Below are positions 35,822-44,890 of a stretch of 64,000 nucleotides of DNA, in pieces. A model generated the notes under the pieces. It made no database searches, was not told the DNA's origin, and saw nothing but the letters and a program-made list of their open reading frames with translations. Within the stretch, counting starts at the first letter, position 1; the number at the start of each line of letters is the position of its first letter. The stretch lies in assembly GCF_026625745.1 (NCBI RefSeq), contig NZ_CP113061.1:1-64000 (forward strand), in the 5' to 3' direction. The position numbers and the translations under genes were made by a program. The stretch comes from Asticcacaulis sp. SL142 (GTDB taxonomy: Bacteria > Pseudomonadota > Alphaproteobacteria > Caulobacterales > Caulobacteraceae).

Positions 35822-37342
35822 TTATTGCGCCGGCGTTGGAATAGCATCCGACCCAAAGGTTACCGTATCATTCTTCACCGGCCGTTTCAGGGCGGCGCGG
35901 ATGCCATTACCGTAATCGGGGTGAATCTTGTCAAAGTGACCAAGAGCCCGCTCGATAATAAACTCTGGCACCCCGTCCATGGCCGCCGCGATATTGCTAA
36001 ACAGGCGCGCTTTCTGGTCAGCATCGAACAGGTTGAACAGCGCCCGTGGCTGCACATAATCATCATTGCCGTCGCGGTGGTTATAGCGGTCGGCATCGCC
36101 TGAGATTTTCAGCGGTGGCTCAGCATAGGCCTCCGTCTGAACCGGCCCACCAAAGCTGTTGGGCTCATAATAGACATCCGGGTTACCGGTATCGTTCTGG
36201 AAGAAGCGCATGGCCCCGTCCTTGTGGTAGTGATGGACCGGGCATTTCGGCGCATTGACCGGCAGCGCCTCATAATGCGTACCCAGACGGTGGCGGTGGG
36301 CATCGGCATAGGCAAAGATGCGGCCCTGCAAGACCTTATCCGGAGAGAAACCGATTCCCGGCACGATGTTGGACGGCGAGAACGCGGCCTGTTCGATTTC
36401 CGCGAAATAGTTATCAGCGTTGCGGTTAAGCTCCAGCGTACCCACCGGAATGACCGGATATTCGTCGTGCGGCCACACCTTGGTCAGGTCAAACGGATTG
36501 TAGGACGTCTTATCGGCGTCCTCTTCCGGCATGATCTGCACCTGCACGTCCCAGCGCGGGAACGCGCCGCGCTCGATCTTGCCGAACAGGGCTTCCTGAT
36601 AGCTTTCACGGGACTGGGCGATTACATCGGCGGATTCGGCATTGGTATAGTGCTTATGACCTTGCTGCGTCTTAAAGTGAAACTTGACCCAGAAGCGTTC
36701 ATTCTGCGCATTGATAAAGCTATAGGTATGGGAGCCGTAGCCGTTCATATGGGTCGGATCGACCGGAATACCGCGGTCTGACATCAGTATGGTCACCTGA
36801 TGCAGGCTTTCGGGGCTGAGCGACCAGAAATCCCACATGGCAGTAGGCGACCGTAAATTCGTGCGCGGATGGCGCTTTTGTGTGCGGATGAAGTCCGGGA
36901 ACTTATAGGGATCGCGAATGAAGAATACCGGCGTATTGTTGCCAACCAGATCCCAGTTGCCTTCTTCGGTATAGAATTTCATGGCAAAGCCGCGCACGTC
37001 GCGCTCGGCATCGGCAGCGCCTTGTTCGCCGGCGACGGTCGAAAAACGCAGCAGCATGGGGGTCTGCTTGCCGACCTCAAACACCCTGGCGCGGGTATAT
37101 TTGGTAATGTCGTGGGTGATGGTAAGCGTCCCATAGGCGCCCCAGCCCTTGGCATGCACGACCCGTTCGGGGATACGCTCACGGTTTTGGTGGGCCAGCT
37201 TTTCCAGCAACTGATAGTCTTGCAGCAGAACCGGCCCGCGCGCACCAGCGGTTAAGCTGTTCTGGTTGTCGGATACCGGCGCGCCAGCGGTGGTCGTCAG
37301 GCCGGTTACCGGGCATTTAGGGGATGGATTATCTGCGCTCAT
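35822..37342 (-). CDS. katA: Haem catalase, KatA-type monofunctional
   Basis: Detoxifies hydrogen peroxide. About 506 residues from ATG 37342 (MSADNPSPK), chosen for the GGAG site 9 bases upstream. ATG 37384 and longer starts are possible but give an atypical N-terminus. Hallmarks are the distal histidine in [12 protein letters not shown], the asparagine region in [14 protein letters not shown], and the proximal haem tyrosine in [14 protein letters not shown]. The size fits the small-subunit clade. It is monocistronic and convergent with the PhnA-like gene. No OxyR site was identified. Confidence 0.93.
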   Translation of the reverse strand: MSADNPSPKCPVTGLTTTAGAPVSDNQNSLTAGARGPVLLQDYQLLEKLAHQNRERIPERVVHAKGWGAYGTLTITHDITKYTRARVFEVGKQTPMLLRFSTVAGEQGAADAERDVRGFAMKFYTEEGNWDLVGNNTPVFFIRDPYKFPDFIRTQKRHPRTNLRSPTAMWDFWSLSPESLHQVTILMSDRGIPVDPTHMNGYGSHTYSFINAQNERFWVKFHFKTQQGHKHYTNAESADVIAQSRESYQEALFGKIERGAFPRWDVQVQIMPEEDADKTSYNPFDLTKVWPHDEYPVIPVGTLELNRNADNYFAEIEQAAFSPSNIVPGIGFSPDKVLQGRIFAYADAHRHRLGTHYEALPVNAPKCPVHHYHKDGAMRFFQNDTGNPDVYYEPNSFGGPVQTEAYAEPPLKISGDADRYNHRDGNDDYVQPRALFNLFDADQKARLFSNIAAAMDGVPEFIIERALGHFDKIHPDYGNGIRAALKRPVKNDTVTFGSDAIPTPAQ

Positions 37343-37552
37343 GGGGGTATCTCCGTCGTTTCTGCTGATCGCAATCTCAGACATGGGTTGTCTTAAGCCG
37401 GTCAGCGAGTGGATATTGCGCCGGCTAAGCGAATAAAGAAATTCAATTATAATTGAAATTTGGATAAGCAAAATCTATGAAAACGGGGGTGAAATGGGGG
37501 ACTGTGCGCGGCCCAGCTATCGCGCTATGCTGATCTTTTGAAGGGGTGGGGC

Positions 37553-37993
37553 ATGGTTGATATCGCTTATGCGCAGGGCGCCGATAAAGCGGCGTGGCTG
37601 CCTTTATGGCACAAATATCTTGAGTTTTATCAGCAGGATCTGCCGGCTGAGGTCACCGATCTGACCTGGGGGCGTTTTCTTAATCCGGATGAGCATATGT
37701 ATCTGCTGATCGCGCGGACGGGGGATGAGGTGACCGGTTTTGTCAGCTTCATGTTCCATCGCTCGACTTGGGCGCGCGGGGGCTATGTCTACCTCGAAGA
37801 TCTGTTTGTGAGTGAGGGCCATCGGGGGAAAGGCATTGCCCGCGCCCTGATCGATGGCGTCACCGCTCAGGCCCGTGAACTGGGTGCCGAGCGGGTCTAC
37901 TGGGTCACCCATACCCACAATACTAACGCTCAGGCCCTGTACGATAAGGTCGCCACCCGCACCGACTTTTACACCTATCATAAGGTGGTTTAG
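37553..37993 (+). CDS. GNAT-family N-acetyltransferase
   Basis: A 146-residue acetyltransferase with the acetyl-CoA-binding motif A (YLEDLFVSEGHRGKGIARALI, about 80-100) and motif B (NTNAQALYDKVA). ATG 37553 is used because AAGGGG lies 7 bases upstream; the earlier TTG is unlikely. The substrate is unknown. It diverges from katA and ends 6 bases before the convergent hemN stop. Confidence 0.88.
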   Translation: MVDIAYAQGADKAAWLPLWHKYLEFYQQDLPAEVTDLTWGRFLNPDEHMYLLIARTGDEVTGFVSFMFHRSTWARGGYVYLEDLFVSEGHRGKGIARALIDGVTAQARELGAERVYWVTHTHNTNAQALYDKVATRTDFYTYHKVV

Positions 37994-37999
37994 GGGGCT

Positions 38000-39379
38000 T
38001 CAGGCCACGCGCGAATAGCGGTTGGTGCCGCCCTCCTGCGCATAAAGATCAAAGATGCACGCCACTGACCGCGCCAGCATTTTAAGCGGCGAATGAAAGC
38101 GGACGTGGCCCCCGCGAACACTGACCAGACCGTCGCGGATAAAGGGCGAAAGGGCGGTCAGTTCGGCATCGAAATAGTCGGCTGGATAGCCAAAACGCGC
38201 CAGAATGGCCGCCACATCGGCTTCGAAATAGCACATCAGGTCGCTGATCACGGCCTTACGCAGCTTGTCATCCGCGTGGTAGGCCCAACCGCGTTTGGTG
38301 GCCAGCGTCCCCTGACCGATAGTGTTCTGATAGGCGGTGCTTTGGGGGATGTTCTGGGCGATGCCGTCATCCAGTTCGCTGATTGATGAGGCCCCAAAGG
38401 CAATCAGCCGGTCATTGGGCATGTCGGTATAGCCCATGAAATTCCGGCGCAGGGTGCGGTGGGCTTGGGCCTTGCACAGGCCGTCGTCAGGTTTGGCGAA
38501 ATGATCGATGCCGAGGCTCTGATAGCCTTGGGCTTCCAGCGCGTGGCTCAGGGTCAGGAAATAGTCGGCCTTGGCCTCCACACCCGGAATATCCTCATCA
38601 CGGATCAGGGTCTGGTGCTTTTTGAACCACGGCACATGGGCGTAGGAAAAGGCGCTGATGCGATCGGCGTCCAGCCCTTTGACATCTTTCAATGTCGCCT
38701 CAAGGCCCGCGCGCGTCTGCATCGGCAGGCCGTAGACCAAATCGATGCCGAGTGCATTCAGACCATAGCTGCGCAGTAGGTCGGCGGCGCGCTGGATGAC
38801 TTCGATCGGCTGGACGCGGTTGATAGCCACCTGAACCTCGGTCTGGGTGTCCTGAACGCCCATGCTGACGCGGTTAAAGCCCAGGGCGGCATAGGTTTGA
38901 GCCTTGACGGCCGTGATCCGGCGCGGGTCAAGCTCAATGGAGACTTCCGCGTCGGGGGCTATCTCAAAGCGCGCGTGCAGGGTCTCGAATATCCGGCCCA
39001 TATCGGCCGGTTCCAGTATGCCCGGAGAGCCACCGCCAAAATGGACGCTATGGACGCGTGGCTTAAACGCTATCCACTGACCAGCCATGTTGATCTCCCG
39101 GATCAGGCAGTCAACATAGGACGCCACCGGATCATAGCGCTTTGTGATCTGGGTGTTGCAACCGCAGAAATAGCACATCTGCGGGCAGAATGGTACATGC
39201 AGATAAAGACCTACGCTCTGGTCGGGTGTGAGTGTTTCGAGCCATGACCCGTAGGTCTGCGGGCTTAAATCACTGAAATGATGGGCCGATGGATAGCTGG
39301 TATAGCGCGGCGCCTCGCGGCCTAGGTAGCGCAGAATGTCCTGATCCTGCCATGATCTCTGTAAGGTCTGCACACCCAT
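38000..39379 (-). CDS. hemN: Oxygen-independent coproporphyrinogen III oxidase
   Basis: Radical-SAM enzyme that converts coproporphyrinogen III to protoporphyrinogen IX without oxygen, in the cytoplasm. The 459 residues match full-length HemN. The 4Fe-4S site is FCPQMCYFCGC (about 65-75), followed by SVHFGGGSPG, SIELDPRRI, FNRVSMGVQDTQ, and a HemN C-terminal domain. It is probably induced under low oxygen, but I found no FNR/Anr-type site in the 89 bases upstream. Confidence 0.93.
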   Translation of the reverse strand: MGVQTLQRSWQDQDILRYLGREAPRYTSYPSAHHFSDLSPQTYGSWLETLTPDQSVGLYLHVPFCPQMCYFCGCNTQITKRYDPVASYVDCLIREINMAGQWIAFKPRVHSVHFGGGSPGILEPADMGRIFETLHARFEIAPDAEVSIELDPRRITAVKAQTYAALGFNRVSMGVQDTQTEVQVAINRVQPIEVIQRAADLLRSYGLNALGIDLVYGLPMQTRAGLEATLKDVKGLDADRISAFSYAHVPWFKKHQTLIRDEDIPGVEAKADYFLTLSHALEAQGYQSLGIDHFAKPDDGLCKAQAHRTLRRNFMGYTDMPNDRLIAFGASSISELDDGIAQNIPQSTAYQNTIGQGTLATKRGWAYHADDKLRKAVISDLMCYFEADVAAILARFGYPADYFDAELTALSPFIRDGLVSVRGGHVRFHSPLKMLARSVACIFDLYAQEGGTNRYSRVA

Positions 39380-39468
39380 AGCCTTCGCTCCGCGCCTGTG
39401 ATGCCGGGCTTTTATACCGGAATGACCTTAGCGTTTATGTGGCCTTTGGTCGCGGGCGTAGGGGCAGC

Positions 39469-40716
39469 CTAATAGGCTCTGTAAAAGGCTTCGCGATCCC
39501 AGGCGGTACATTCCTGACGGGTGTGGTCTGCGATCTTATCTCCGCGCAGGAAATAGAGTTTGCACTGAATAAGCGTGTCATTACCGCCGGAGATATAATG
39601 ATTGTTCTTTGCCGCCTCGGCTCTTTCCGTAGTCATTTTGACCATCACCCGATCATACCACATCAGTGCGGCGGCGGTGTCTTTGGGTACGCCCCGGCCA
39701 TGCTCATACACCCGCGCCAGAAACAGCATGGCATTTTCGTCATTCTTTTCGGCGGCTTTGTTAAGGTAAGCGATGGCTGCGTTTGGGTCAGGCTTGGCAT
39801 CTAGTTTTGCCATGGCGCCTTCATCAAGCAGAGATATGCCCCAGCCAGCCTCAGCCGCGGTCACACCTAATTCAGCCAAGGCTTTAATTTGTAAAAGTGC
39901 GGCTTTTTTCAAGTATTCCGAACAGGGAAGGGTTTCGTTCTGGTCACAAGAAAGAATGGCCTCCGCTTTCCTGTACTTTTGGAACCTTTGTTCATCAATA
40001 ACTTCATCAAGACTCATGCGGCTGATGGCTTCAATCTCAGCCTCAGCTTCGCTATTCCCATTTTTCAGGGCAGCTTTGTGCCATTCAATAGCTTTGGCTT
40101 TGGCGGCTTCGGGAGATAGGTCCAGATCACCACCCAAGATCAGCCATGCACCTAAAACGCTGCTGTCACCCTGATCTGCTGCTTTTTTAAACCAATACAG
40201 CGCTTGTTGATCGCTTTGCTCGAAACCATTCCTGCCTTCGAGATAAGCTTGTGCCAGTTCGTTTTGCGCATCCAGATCGCCATTTTCAGCTAATCTGAGC
40301 TTTTCGTCACGTTCACGGGCTTCGATTTTGTTGTAGTGCGCTCTGATGTGCCCGTATTTTTCCGGATGGATCATCTCATCCAGAGTTTTTTCCATGGCTA
40401 TGGCTGCGTAGTGTTTGGCTTTTTCGGCATCTTTGGGGACACCTTCGCCTGTTTCGTACATCTTAGCCAGACCGCCATAGGCCCAGTGCAGGCCGCTATC
40501 TATGGATTTCTGATACCACTTTGCGGCCTGGGCTTTGTCCACTTCCACGCCCTGACCAAGTTCATAGTCCAGGCCCATTTGAAACTGGGCAAACATATCT
40601 CCGGCCTCAGCTTTGGCCACAGTCTCCTGATGGGTTTGCGCCAGGGCGGGCAGGGCTGCCATGACACAAATGGCAGTAAACATGCTCAAAACAAGACGCT
40701 GAATGGTTTTGAGCAT
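39469..40716 (-). CDS. Exported Sel1-repeat protein
   Basis: About 415 residues from ATG 40716 (MLKTIQRLVL), supported by GAGAGGGA upstream. The longer frame from 40758 overlaps the neighbour. A signal peptide ends ALA-Q (about 27). At least five Sel1-like repeats follow (FQMGLDYELGQGVEVDKAQAAKWYQKS; YGGLAKMYETGEGVPKDAEKAKHYA; AQAYLEGRNG; MLFLARVYEHGRGVPKDTAAALMWYDR). Sel1 repeats bind partner proteins, and the partner is unknown. It lies behind the lipoprotein and M48 protease in the same orientation. Confidence 0.85.
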   Translation of the reverse strand: MLKTIQRLVLSMFTAICVMAALPALAQTHQETVAKAEAGDMFAQFQMGLDYELGQGVEVDKAQAAKWYQKSIDSGLHWAYGGLAKMYETGEGVPKDAEKAKHYAAIAMEKTLDEMIHPEKYGHIRAHYNKIEARERDEKLRLAENGDLDAQNELAQAYLEGRNGFEQSDQQALYWFKKAADQGDSSVLGAWLILGGDLDLSPEAAKAKAIEWHKAALKNGNSEAEAEIEAISRMSLDEVIDEQRFQKYRKAEAILSCDQNETLPCSEYLKKAALLQIKALAELGVTAAEAGWGISLLDEGAMAKLDAKPDPNAAIAYLNKAAEKNDENAMLFLARVYEHGRGVPKDTAAALMWYDRVMVKMTTERAEAAKNNHYISGGNDTLIQCKLYFLRGDKIADHTRQECTAWDREAFYRAY

Positions 40717-40741
40717 GGCTTTCCCTCTCCGTCTGGCCGAC

Positions 40742-41347
40742 TTAAACCTTAGCCCCATCCATAACGGCGACGGCGTCTTTCAGGCTGGCGTCAAAATAGT
40801 GCTCGGCCGGGGCCAGATAGATGATGTAGTAGTTCAGACCGCCCTTGCTGACCGCCTGAGCGACGCCCTTGATATCCAGCCCGTCCGAGGTCTTGGCGGT
40901 GAAGTCAAAGCGCACGCCGCGGGAATCGCCGACGGTGACCGGCTTGGGGTTATCGGTCTCGACCTTTTGGTACTCAAGCACATTCAGGCTGGTGGTCACG
41001 AACTCGATCTGCTCGGACAGGGACATGTCCTTTTTGCCGCGCGGGGCGGGGGCGTTTTTGCGGTCGCCAGCGGTGGGCGACACCATCAGCGGGTCATCGC
41101 TGGTCAGGCCTTCCGACACATAAAGCCGGTTCAGGCCCGGCCCGTCGATCGACAGAATTTTGACCTTCTTGGCCTTGTGATAGGACAAAACCCCGATGTC
41201 GGACCAGTCGCGGCTTAAGGTTACGCTGGCATTGCCGACGGCCAGCTTGCCCGCTGGCACCAGTTTCGGGCCTGACGCACAGGCGGCCAAAACCGCCACG
41301 GATGCGCCGATTACGGCCATAGTTTTCAATGTTGAGTTAAGGTTCAT
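40742..41347 (-). CDS. Lipoprotein of unknown function
   Basis: A 201-residue protein with a lipobox (VLAAC, Cys about 23) and a single soluble domain (VTLSRDWSDIG, YVSEGLTSDDPLMV, GVRFDFTAKTSDGLDIKGVAQAV, LAPAEHYFDASL). No named family recognised. The stop of the M48 gene is one base from its start side (41349 against 41347), so the two are probably co-translated. The likely site is the outer-membrane inner face. Confidence 0.7.
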   Translation of the reverse strand: MNLNSTLKTMAVIGASVAVLAACASGPKLVPAGKLAVGNASVTLSRDWSDIGVLSYHKAKKVKILSIDGPGLNRLYVSEGLTSDDPLMVSPTAGDRKNAPAPRGKKDMSLSEQIEFVTTSLNVLEYQKVETDNPKPVTVGDSRGVRFDFTAKTSDGLDIKGVAQAVSKGGLNYYIIYLAPAEHYFDASLKDAVAVMDGAKV

Positions 41348-41348
41348 A

Positions 41349-42704
41349 TCACGCGCCCCCCTTATTTAATGTCGCGATCTGGTCTTCGACCATCCAGGCG
41401 TCTTCGGCGTCGGGATGGGCCTTGATATAGTTAGTCAGTGCCTCGATGGCATCGGTTTTGCGCTCCAGCTTGCGATAGACATCGCCAAGCTGGCGGTAGG
41501 TTTCAGCGGGCGCATCGGCATGTTGCAGCGCGGTTTTATAGGCCGTGGCGGCGGCCTCCAGGTTCTGCGTCTTATCGACCTCAAACCGGTCGAGCTTATC
41601 GGCATTGGTCTCGGTCGTTTTGGCTTCCTTGACCCGCAGACGATAGGCTTCACCGGCATAGAAGTTGAGCAGGCCTAGATCCTCGCCGTCGCGGCTTAAG
41701 CGCTTGATGGTAAACAGCGTCTGGCCATAGTCCATCCGGCGCAGATCGTCCTTCAGCCAGTCACCCAGATGGGCGCGGATATGGGCGCGGTAAGCGGCAC
41801 GGGCGGGCTTGAGTGCCGCGTCATCAAAGGCGCTGGCCTTACCGCCATTCAGCGCCTTATCATAGCCCTGAATGGCGGTGATCCGGTCGGTTTCCAGCGG
41901 ATGAGAGCCAAAGATATTGATGCGGGTCGGGGAATTGCGCACCCGGCGGTAATCAGAGGCGGCGGTTTCATCCAACAGGGTGCGCCACAATTGCGCGCCG
42001 GCCATAGACGTGTAACCGGCCTGATGGGCGTACTGGCTGCCGAAACGGTCAGCTTCGGTTTCCGTCTCACGCGAATAGCCGAAATAGGCGGCGATCGATC
42101 CGAGATAAACTACGTCGATCAGGCCACGCGTCAGGTTTGAGATATCGCGGGCGGCGGCGTAACTGCCGGCATTGCCTGCGGCCGCCGCACCGGCCACGGC
42201 AATTAGCATGGTGGCCGCCAGTGCCGCATCGCGGTTTGACTTAAAGTTCTTATAGGCCTGAAGCGAATGGGTGTGGCGAAAGTGGGCGAATTCGTGGCCC
42301 AGCACGAAGGCCAGTTCATCCTCGGTTTCCGCCCGCAGCAGCAGGCCCGACCACACTTCGGTATAACCGTTGGGGGCCATGGAGGCGTTAAAGAACGGCC
42401 GGTCCATGACATAGACCCGCACATCGCCGCTGTAAGGGCCGGTGACCTTATCAACCACGCTGTCGACATAGGCATTAAGCGCCGGATCGCGATTGCGTTC
42501 GCCGGAGGTTTGGGCCTTGTATTCAGCCTTTTCTGACTGGTCCCACAGGCTATGCTCCAGGCTGTTATCAGCCGGTTTTTGGCCGGGCGTGCGCTCATCA
42601 AGGTCTTTGGCCGGTTTGGCAGCCGTTTGGGCCAGCACCGGTGCGGGCAGGATCGCGCAAATGGCGACCGCCGACATCAGCGCGCTAAGGGTTAAGCGTT
42701 TCAT
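41349..42704 (-). CDS. M48-family metalloprotease with TPR-like C-terminus
   Basis: A 451-residue exported protease. The signal peptide ends VLA-Q (about 26). The M48 catalytic domain covers about 70-300, with the zinc motif HEFAHFRHTH (HEXXH) and the downstream glutamate region ETEADRFG. A TPR-like region follows (about 340-445: AATAYKTALQHADAPAETYRQLGDVYRKL). This resembles BepA/LoiP-type envelope proteases that clear misassembled outer-membrane proteins. It is co-oriented with the lipoprotein and Sel1 gene and follows the broken gene at 42714-43431 by 9 bases. Confidence 0.88.
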   Translation of the reverse strand: MKRLTLSALMSAVAICAILPAPVLAQTAAKPAKDLDERTPGQKPADNSLEHSLWDQSEKAEYKAQTSGERNRDPALNAYVDSVVDKVTGPYSGDVRVYVMDRPFFNASMAPNGYTEVWSGLLLRAETEDELAFVLGHEFAHFRHTHSLQAYKNFKSNRDAALAATMLIAVAGAAAAGNAGSYAAARDISNLTRGLIDVVYLGSIAAYFGYSRETETEADRFGSQYAHQAGYTSMAGAQLWRTLLDETAASDYRRVRNSPTRINIFGSHPLETDRITAIQGYDKALNGGKASAFDDAALKPARAAYRAHIRAHLGDWLKDDLRRMDYGQTLFTIKRLSRDGEDLGLLNFYAGEAYRLRVKEAKTTETNADKLDRFEVDKTQNLEAAATAYKTALQHADAPAETYRQLGDVYRKLERKTDAIEALTNYIKAHPDAEDAWMVEDQIATLNKGGA

Positions 42705-42713
42705 GACGCGACC

Positions 42714-43431
42714 TTAGATCGGCAGCTTTTTGAACAGGCGGGTAACCGTCGCGGTCGCCCCCTCAGGCGTGCGAATGTCTTCGCCGGTCGGCACCTTATC
42801 GAATTCGTACCACACGACTTTCCCCGTTTTGAGGTCAACCAGTGTCGCCTGTACGAACTGCCCGCCCAGAGGCACGCCTGCCCCCAACAGGGCCGCACCG
42901 ACGGCTAAGGCCGCGCGTCCGCCGCTGGAGTAAGACCCCGTAGCGCGCAGGAAAATCACATATTGCGGGGCGGCGGTACCGTCCGCGACCTGCGGAATCC
43001 AGAACCTGTGTGCCTTCGCCCAGCGTCCAGTCGAACGCCGTCTTGGTGGGCAGGCGCATCATCGGCCATTCCTGCATGGCGATGGAAGAGGTCACGACCG
43101 TATTGAGCTTAACCAGTTGGACGGCGCGTGGTTCCTGATAGGATTCGATCGGCACGGCATGGGTGGTGTAGCTGCGGGCCTTGACGGCCGTCTCTAGCGC
43201 TTCGGCCAGATATTTTTCGGCATTATCCGACCATTCGACCTTGGGTTCAGTCACCCCGGATGCCGTCAGCATGCTGAGATCCGCATCCGGCTTGATCAGC
43301 AACACGGGCGTGCCCGCCGCCGGTTTTTCGATTTTTACAAAAGTTTCGGCCTTGGCGGCAAAGGCCTGCGGCGCGCACACGGCTACAGCGGTCGCCAGAG
43401 TGGCGGCGGCCAAAAAACGGTTCAATTTCAT
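42714..43431 (-). pseudogene. Exported protein of unknown function, frameshifted
   Basis: Starts at ATG 43431 (MKLNRFLAAATL) with a signal peptide ending AFA-A. The frame is good through FDWTLGEGTQ, then changes near 42998-43006. The continuation is in another frame: FWIPQVADGTAAPQYVIFLRATGSYSSGG, then a glycine/alanine-rich hydrophobic stretch and VDLKTGKVVWYEF ... TRLFKKLPI to the stop at 42714. Two missing bases (or one extra) explain it. The product would be about 240 residues and envelope-located, probably working with the downstream M48 protease. A sequencing error is possible. Confidence 0.7.
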
Positions 43432-43595
43432 AAGGTTCCCCCAACAGTCTCCCGGCGGCATTTATATATCACATATGGCTTTAGTCAACAGAGGGTTGAG
43501 ATATGTAGCCGATACGTTACGGTTATTTCCTGTGGATATGCTATGAAGGCTTTATCGGCTATAGTCTTATGTCAAAAATATCAGGGGGATTTGCG

Positions 43596-44132
43596 ATGTT
43601 GAATGTCAAAAGCGTAATGGGCGCCGTGGTCGCGTGCGCCGCCGTTTTGAGCTTTGCGGGCGGCGCCCTGGCCCAAGGGGGCAAGGGATACCCCAAGCCG
43701 GTGGCGGATCACCTCAAATCCCTGTCGCTCATGTGCGCGGAGGTCGGCGGACGCTTCCTTGATCCGGCCTCGGCCATGCGGGTGGCCGATTTCAACGGCG
43801 ACGGACGGGCGGATTACGGCGTCTATCAGGGCGAGCTGATCTGCGACGGCGCGGCCTCCCTTTATGGTGGCAATGCCGGATCACCGCTGACGGTTTTTGT
43901 GTCCGGGCCTTCGGGCTATAAAGAGGCGTGGGGCGGCTATGTCTACGCGGCCAACCTCGATAAATCCGCCGCCAGCGCCAAGCTGTGGGTCGATGTGGCA
44001 GGTGCTGATTGCGGCACTACGGTCAAGCGCAGTTTCGCGACCGAAGTGTTCTGCTCACGCGGTCTGATGTGGTTGCCGGCCAAGGGTAAGCTCGATTTTG
44101 AACCTTTGGCCAAGATGCGCAAGATTCAGTAG
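43596..44132 (+). CDS. Exported small protein with an FG-GAP-like calcium motif
   Basis: About 178 residues from ATG 43596 (MLNVKSVMG), chosen for AGGGGGA six bases upstream. A signal peptide ends ALA-Q. The motif ADFNGDGRADYGVY (about 65-78) is the DxNGDG pattern of FG-GAP/dockerin-type calcium loops. Four cysteines (SLMCAE, ELICDG, GADCGT, EVFCSR) may form two disulfides. Family unknown. It overlaps the 3' end of the convergent hfsH-like gene by 7 bases. Confidence 0.65.
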   Translation: MLNVKSVMGAVVACAAVLSFAGGALAQGGKGYPKPVADHLKSLSLMCAEVGGRFLDPASAMRVADFNGDGRADYGVYQGELICDGAASLYGGNAGSPLTVFVSGPSGYKEAWGGYVYAANLDKSAASAKLWVDVAGADCGTTVKRSFATEVFCSRGLMWLPAKGKLDFEPLAKMRKIQ

Positions 44133-44890
44133 GTCGCGCGACTGACACCCTCAGCATAGGTCACGATCTCAAAGTCATGGTCGCGGGCGGTTTTGACCAG
44201 ACGCTCGAACGTTTTGATGGTGCAGCCCCAGGTGCTTGGGGTTTCGCGGACATCGTGGGTGTAGAGCACCAGCCACGCGTCTTTGGTGGCGCGGGCGGCT
44301 TCGATCCATTTCAGTCCCACCGCTTCGCCGTTTTCGCCTTCAATACCAATGGCCGGGGCCTGATTGAGGTCTGTGCCGGTGGTGATCAGGCCGTGATGCA
44401 GGGCGCGGGCGGAGGCGTAGGTGCGGCTTAACACTGACTTGGCCTGCGGGGAGACGTCACCATAGGGATAGGCGAAGGTGCTGATGCCGGTCACGCCAAG
44501 GGCCGCCAGTTCGGCGCGGTTGCGCGCAAGGCTTTGGGCGATGGTTATGGCGTCGGCGCGCCCGCAATCGAGATGCTCATAGGTGTGGCAGGCGATTTCG
44601 TGGCCGCGGTCTGACAGGTCGCGCACCTCATCGCCGGTCAGGTATTTTCCCAGATGGCTTTCATTACCCATCAGACCGGTCGAGATAAAATAGGTGCCGC
44701 GCGCGCCGTAAGCTTCCAGAATCCGCGCTCCTTCCGTCAAGGCCGACTGCGGGGCATCATCAAAGCTGAAGGTGATCAGGGGACGTTTCAGCCCCTCAAG
44801 CCGCCCGGGCTTGCGGTAGATCAGCTTTGAGGCGCGCCGCCTTAGTTTGCCGTACACAGATCGGTCGGCACTATAGATCGGCTCACTCAT
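44126..44890 (-). CDS. hfsH: Polysaccharide deacetylase, HfsH-like
   Basis: A 254-residue NodB/CE4 deacetylase that would remove acetyl groups from N-acetylglucosamine in holdfast polysaccharide, which is needed for adhesion in Caulobacter. Motif 1 is FSFDDAP (catalytic and metal Asp; the family usually has TFDDG). Motif 2 is HEIACHTYEHLDC (two metal histidines). Motif 3 is FAYPYGD. The late histidine is in LVLYTHDVRETP. There is no signal peptide, so it is expected in the cytoplasm. It overlaps the upstream glycosyltransferase by ATGA. Confidence 0.85.
   Translation of the reverse strand: MSEPIYSADRSVYGKLRRRASKLIYRKPGRLEGLKRPLITFSFDDAPQSALTEGARILEAYGARGTYFISTGLMGNESHLGKYLTGDEVRDLSDRGHEIACHTYEHLDCGRADAITIAQSLARNRAELAALGVTGISTFAYPYGDVSPQAKSVLSRTYASARALHHGLITTGTDLNQAPAIGIEGENGEAVGLKWIEAARATKDAWLVLYTHDVRETPSTWGCTIKTFERLVKTARDHDFEIVTYAEGVSRATY

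Noticed and set aside
39087-39103. FNR-like inverted repeat TTGAT...ATCA near hemN
   Set aside because: It lies inside the hemN coding sequence and has the wrong spacing. The upstream region has no such site.
43506-43561. Inverted repeat AGCCGAT/ATCGGCT in the promoter of the FG-GAP-like gene
   Set aside because: Seven-base arms with a loop of more than 40 bases are expected by chance.
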